Positions 60,539 to 64,000 of a stretch of 64,000 bases of DNA are shown here, piece by piece. The translations under genes were made by a program, and so were the position numbers. This DNA is from Weeksellaceae bacterium TAE3-ERU29 (lineage in GTDB: Bacteria > Bacteroidota > Bacteroidia > Flavobacteriales > Weeksellaceae), in NCBI GenBank assembly GCA_019218445.1, contig JAHUUM010000012.1:1-64000 (forward strand). The letters run 5' to 3'. Every line of letters starts with the position of its first letter. Position 1 is the stretch's first letter. The notes beneath the pieces were generated by a model. The model was not told where the DNA came from. It made no database searches and saw nothing but the letters and a program-made list of their open reading frames with translations.

Positions 60539-60743
60539 TTTCTTTTACTTCTTCGTATTCAACGGTTTCTGCTTCAATTTCATATTTAGGTTTTTCAATT
60601 TCTTTAGTTTTAAAAACCTTTACTTCTTTATCATCTCTTGTAGCAGTATTTTGCTGTTTGTATTTCTTTGAGGGAGATATAAACCAATTATATATATAGT
60701 ATATAATAATAATAAATAATACCCACTTCAATAATGCTGACAT
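60519..60743 (-). CDS. DUF4834-family small membrane protein
   Basis: A 74-residue protein with one N-terminal membrane helix (residues ~6-22), a basic stretch and a long Glu/Lys-rich tail. This is the layout of DUF4834 proteins, which are usually encoded directly before YfhO-family genes, as here. Function unknown. The 20-base overlap suggests translational coupling. Confidence 0.8.
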   Translation of the reverse strand: MSALLKWVLFIIIIYYIYNWFISPSKKYKQQNTATRDDKEVKVFKTKEIEKPKYEIEAETVEYEEVKENETENK

Positions 60744-60852
60744 ATTTAACCTTTTTTATATTTGAACAAATTTATTAAACAAAAAAGGAACCAAAAAATC
60801 TTTTATTTTATATGATTTTCCAGTCCCTTAAAAGATTATTTAATATTAAATC

Positions 60853-61914
60853 TTAATTGATTGTTGTCGTAGAATTTGTAGTTGATGAGAAATTCATTTT
60901 TTGTCCTTGGTATTGTTGTGTCATTCTTACCACTTCTTTCTTCTCAATTTTGGCAGAAGAAATCCAACCACTTTTCTCATCTATTTTTACAGTTCCATCT
61001 ACATTTCCTTCTAAACTTCTAAAAAGTTTTACACCTTGCTCGTTAGACTGAGAATCACTTCCTTTACTTGTTCCTTTGATTGCTATGTCTGCCATTCCGT
61101 CATTAAACCCTCTAAAAGTATAGTCCATTGTAGAGCTTGCTTTGTCATTCCCTTCTTTTTTAGACCAAGTCTCGTCTATTTTTACAGCTTTTTTAGGATA
61201 ATAAGATGTAGATTCCTCAAACATAGATTGCATAGCTTCTACACTTAATGTTTGATTTAAAATATTATCCAATGCGGCTAACTCTTCTTTACTTAAACTT
61301 GATTTTAAAGCCTCTTTCACAGCATTACGAACAGGTAATAATTTTGTTACGTCTAAAACTTTACCATCTTTTGTAATTTCCATACTGAAAGTTTTTCCTA
61401 CAATCGCTTTATTAAACTCCCATTGTTGAGCAGCCCCTTTATTTGTTGGTTTTTCTGCACTGGTATCATAAGAGATTTTTCCGCTTGGTCCGTCTGCTTG
61501 CTCTTGGAATCGAGTAAACTTAACATCCATTAAATAAGTACTATCTTTTACCTCAGCTACTGTATAATCTAATGCTGTTACAGATTCCTGTGACACTTTC
61601 TGGCTATTTTTCCCATCAGATTGAGATACATTTGCTTTTGTAGTAATACTAAATGGATAGGTTTTTCCTTTTTCTAAATTGAACTGAAATACATATTCTC
61701 CTTCTGCATTTTTCTCAAAAGCAGTTTCTCTTACCTCTTTTTTCACTTCTGTATTTTTAGTGTTTGCTTCAGGATTATACACAACGGTATCACCTTGTGC
61801 ATTTACTATTAATTCCTGTCCTTGTGCATTTTTTCCTACAATTTTAGGTTTATCTTCTTTTTTACAAGAAAATACTAAAGCTGCTACTGCAAGGACAAAT
61901 ATTGATTTTTTCAT
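60853..61914 (-). CDS. Lipoprotein, DUF6263-like
   Basis: A 353-residue protein with a lipoprotein signal (V-A-A-L-V-F-S-C-K-K). A repetitive stretch (G-K-N-A-Q-G-Q-E-L-I-V-N-A-Q-G-D-T-V-V) is followed by a beta-rich domain with D-Y-T-F-R-G-F-N-D-G-M-A-D-I near the C-terminal third. I associate this pattern with DUF6263 lipoproteins of Bacteroidetes, without known function. It is a single gene, preceded by a long AT-rich region. Confidence 0.7.
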   Translation of the reverse strand: MKKSIFVLAVAALVFSCKKEDKPKIVGKNAQGQELIVNAQGDTVVYNPEANTKNTEVKKEVRETAFEKNAEGEYVFQFNLEKGKTYPFSITTKANVSQSDGKNSQKVSQESVTALDYTVAEVKDSTYLMDVKFTRFQEQADGPSGKISYDTSAEKPTNKGAAQQWEFNKAIVGKTFSMEITKDGKVLDVTKLLPVRNAVKEALKSSLSKEELAALDNILNQTLSVEAMQSMFEESTSYYPKKAVKIDETWSKKEGNDKASSTMDYTFRGFNDGMADIAIKGTSKGSDSQSNEQGVKLFRSLEGNVDGTVKIDEKSGWISSAKIEKKEVVRMTQQYQGQKMNFSSTTNSTTTIN

Positions 61915-61993
61915 AATTAAATTTTTGTTCTAAATAAACTTTTGCAAATATACAATTTATGTTTCTAATTCTTCTGTATCGGAATAAATTACC

Positions 61994-63130
61994 TTACTTT
62001 AAAATCTCTCTACCTATTACTAATTTTTGGATCTCAGTCGTTCCCTCTCCTATTGTACAAAGTTTAGAATCTCTAAAGAACTTCTCTACAGGGAAATCTT
62101 TTGAATAACCATATCCACCAAATATTTGTACGGCATCTGTAGCTATTTCTACACAAGCCTCAGAAGCATAATATTTTGCCATTGCACCCTCTTTTGTCAT
62201 TTTCACTTTATCTTCTTTCATTTGACAAGCATCCTGAATTAACAATTCTGAAGCATGGATTTTGGTAATCATTTCTGCCAATTTAAAATTAATCGCTTGA
62301 AAATTTGCAATAGGTTGACCAAATTGTTCTCTTTCTTTAGCATATTTTAAAGCTGCTTTATACGCTCCTTTCGCGATACCTAAAGACAATGCTGCAATAG
62401 AAATTCTACCCCCGTCTAAAATAGAAAGTGCTTGTCTAAATCCATCACCAATTTCTCCTAAACGATGAGAATCCGGTACGCGTACATTATCAAAAATAAG
62501 CTCTGCGGTTTCAGAAGCACGCATTCCTAATTTATTTTCTTTTTTACCGGAGGTAAACCCTTTCATTCCTTTTTCTAATACAAAAGCCGTTGCATTTCCG
62601 GACTTTCCTAATTCTCCCGTACGTGTCATTACCACTGCAATATCTCCTGAAATAGCATGCGTAATAAAGTTTTTAGCTCCATTTATTATCCAATCTTCTC
62701 CATCTTTTACAGCAGTTGTACTCATTCTTCCTGCATCAGACCCTGTATTATGCTCTGTTAAGCCCCATGCTCCAATTACTTCTCCTGAAGCTAATTTTGG
62801 TATCCATTTTTTCTTTTGTTCATCATTTCCAAAAGTCAAAATATGATTGGTACACAATGAATTATGTGCTGCAACAGATAATCCGATTGAGGGATCTATT
62901 TGAGAAATCTCATCTATAATATCTACATACTCAAAATAACTTAATCCCGAACCGCCTAACTCTTCCGGAACTAAAATTCCCATACATCCCATTTCTCCTA
63001 ATTCTTTAAATAATTCTACAGGGAAATACTGAGCCTCGTCCCACTCCATTACATGAGGTTTTATTCTCTGTTCTGTAAAAGTTCTTATAGCATCTATTAT
63101 TATCTTTTGGGATTCTGTCTTATTCTTCAT
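61994..63130 (-). CDS. Acyl-CoA dehydrogenase
   Basis: A 378-residue flavoenzyme oxidising acyl-CoA in beta-oxidation or branched-chain amino-acid breakdown. A-W-G-L-T-E-H-N-T-G-S-D-A-G lies near residue 120. F-G-Q-P-I-A-N-F-Q-A-I and Q-I-F-G-G-Y-G-Y-S-K-D-F-P-V-E bind FAD, and the catalytic Glu is in I-G-E-G-T-T-E-I-Q near 365. Length fits short/medium-chain members. It ends three bases after the ComEA-like gene begins, on the same strand downstream of it. Confidence 0.93.
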   Translation of the reverse strand: MKNKTESQKIIIDAIRTFTEQRIKPHVMEWDEAQYFPVELFKELGEMGCMGILVPEELGGSGLSYFEYVDIIDEISQIDPSIGLSVAAHNSLCTNHILTFGNDEQKKKWIPKLASGEVIGAWGLTEHNTGSDAGRMSTTAVKDGEDWIINGAKNFITHAISGDIAVVMTRTGELGKSGNATAFVLEKGMKGFTSGKKENKLGMRASETAELIFDNVRVPDSHRLGEIGDGFRQALSILDGGRISIAALSLGIAKGAYKAALKYAKEREQFGQPIANFQAINFKLAEMITKIHASELLIQDACQMKEDKVKMTKEGAMAKYYASEACVEIATDAVQIFGGYGYSKDFPVEKFFRDSKLCTIGEGTTEIQKLVIGREILK

Positions 63131-63132
63131 TT

Positions 63133-64000
63133 TTAATCAAATTTGAGTATATACTTATTTTTTATTCTTTTTAATTTTACAGAGTCTACAATTTTGCATT
63201 CTGTAATATTTTTATCGGAACTAAAATCGCCTATAAAATCCCGAAATTTAAGAATATTTTCGGCTTCGGCATTACTTAAGCCTATTTTTTTCCAATCTTC
63301 TTTATTCATTTTATTGACATTCAGAATATTATTATCTATTGAAGATGCTTTTTGACTTTCTTTTACTTTTCTAATTTTCATGTAGGGCTTTAACCTATTA
63401 TACATAAAATCAGAAACTACATAACAAGCTTGTAAATCTTCGGGCTTTTTAAAAGCTCCTTTTAAAACTTTATTTTTATACTTTAATATGGATAAGGCTT
63501 GTTTCTTACTAAACCCCAAGTTTTCCCAGCCTTTTGCATCTAATGTATTTGGGTCAAAATATTTTAATTCACTTTGGTCTTTAAAATACTTATTTTCTTT
63601 ATTAAATCGATGATTCTCAACTTTATTTGAATTATTTATCTCTAATTGAATAAATGGTTTTAACTCATTAAATTTCTTTTCACTAATCACATAACATTTA
63701 GAAAAATCCTCTACCGATTGAAAATTCCCTCCTAACGATTTTCTAAATTTAAGTATTGTTTTTGCTTGATTTTCAGTAAAACCTAACTCTTGAAATCCTA
63801 TTAAATCTAAATCATTCGGATTAAAAGGTTTTATAACTTTTACATTTGTTTTCTTTTTATTTATTTTTTGTTCTTGGGTTAAAGCTAAAACCTCTTTAGG
63901 TATTTCAGTATTATTTTCTTTATTTTTTTGAAAAGAAGGATAAACTTGAATAGCTACTTCTACTAAAATTAAAATTATACATAATAAAACAAACCCATTT
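63133..64000 (-). CDS. ComEA-like helix-hairpin-helix protein (5' end outside window)
   Basis: At least 288 residues; the frame stays open to the window edge, so the start lies beyond 64000. An N-terminal membrane helix (V-L-L-C-I-I-L-I-L-V-E-V-A-I near the edge) is followed by three helix-hairpin-helix repeats: L-G-F-T-E-N-Q-A-K-T-I-L-K-F, L-G-F-S-K-K-Q-A-L-S-I-L-K-Y and I-G-L-S-N-A-E-A-E-N-I-L-K-F. It resembles ComEA DNA receptors of natural transformation. The internal GTG at 63690 is not a start, because the repeats continue upstream of it. Confidence 0.85.
   Translation of the reverse strand, partial: NGFVLLCIILILVEVAIQVYPSFQKNKENNTEIPKEVLALTQEQKINKKKTNVKVIKPFNPNDLDLIGFQELGFTENQAKTILKFRKSLGGNFQSVEDFSKCYVISEKKFNELKPFIQLEINNSNKVENHRFNKENKYFKDQSELKYFDPNTLDAKGWENLGFSKKQALSILKYKNKVLKGAFKKPEDLQACYVVSDFMYNRLKPYMKIRKVKESQKASSIDNNILNVNKMNKEDWKKIGLSNAEAENILKFRDFIGDFSSDKNITECKIVDSVKLKRIKNKYILKFD

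Noticed and set aside
60298-60699. Several plus-strand open frames of 61-68 residues
   Set aside because: They are shadows of the YfhO and DUF4834 genes on the minus strand, with atypical composition.
63133-63690. ComEA-like protein starting at the GTG at 63690
   Set aside because: The frame continues upstream with another full helix-hairpin-helix repeat and a membrane helix, so the start is outside the window.

Overview
The window looks like chromosomal DNA of a flavobacterium (Bacteroidetes, class Flavobacteriia). It is AT-rich, carries the gliding-motility genes gldF and gldG, has many Bacteroidetes-type -7 boxes (TAnnTTTG), and its tmRNA tag reads (A)GNNNYALAA. Other group-typical families are present: DUF4173, DUF3817, DUF4834/YfhO and an HU/SPOR protein. 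I cannot name the genus.

Layout. 1-1450: a nuclease-like gene cut off by an insertion-element end, a metallophosphoesterase, a 57-bp tandem repeat and small hairpin repeats. 1444-6830: a DUF4173 membrane protein and a winged-helix regulator/membrane-protein pair. The two transcription units share a palindrome (ACTTTG-N5-CAAAGT) that is probably the regulator's operator. Between them lies a small accessory array of duplicated beta-propeller genes, orphan small genes and gene tails. 7026-18173: mostly housekeeping genes (DUF3817, TIGR02117, porin, RCC1 lipoprotein, gldG/gldF/hemJ/SAM hydrolase operon, phoH, AlkB-like), plus a complete 184-bp MITE. 18226-21934: a PadR regulator followed by four tandem copies of one membrane-protein gene and two small genes. 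22011-32270: menB, a frameshifted lipoprotein, an MMPL transporter, sdaA, a porin-like protein, an HU/SPOR protein, dprA and ctlX.

32343-42962 is a defence island: a type I restriction-modification system (hsdM, hsdS, hsdR) interleaved with an AlbA/Schlafen-type ATP-binding protein and a RloA/RloB (AbiL-like) pair, ending in a GreA/B-like gene. It is bracketed by near-identical 56/57-bp direct repeats. One repeat is the 3' end of the sodium:solute symporter gene, which marks that site as the insertion point.

42989-50135: symporter, recR, small membrane proteins, an ECF sigma factor with its probable membrane anti-sigma partner and a lipoprotein, and ggt. 50390-53780 is an accessory stretch abutting the 3' end of ssrA (tmRNA). 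It holds a methyltransferase, decayed sequence, a small membrane protein, three tandem independently promoted structured RNAs with covarying 5' hairpins, a HigBA toxin-antitoxin pair and a further short RNA. 53781-64000: ssrA, dgkA, acs, two small membrane proteins, YfhO with DUF4834, a DUF6263-like lipoprotein, an acyl-CoA dehydrogenase and a ComEA-like protein running off the window.

The least explained signals are the three-unit RNA array at 52085-52634 and the direct-repeat-bounded restriction/AbiL island.
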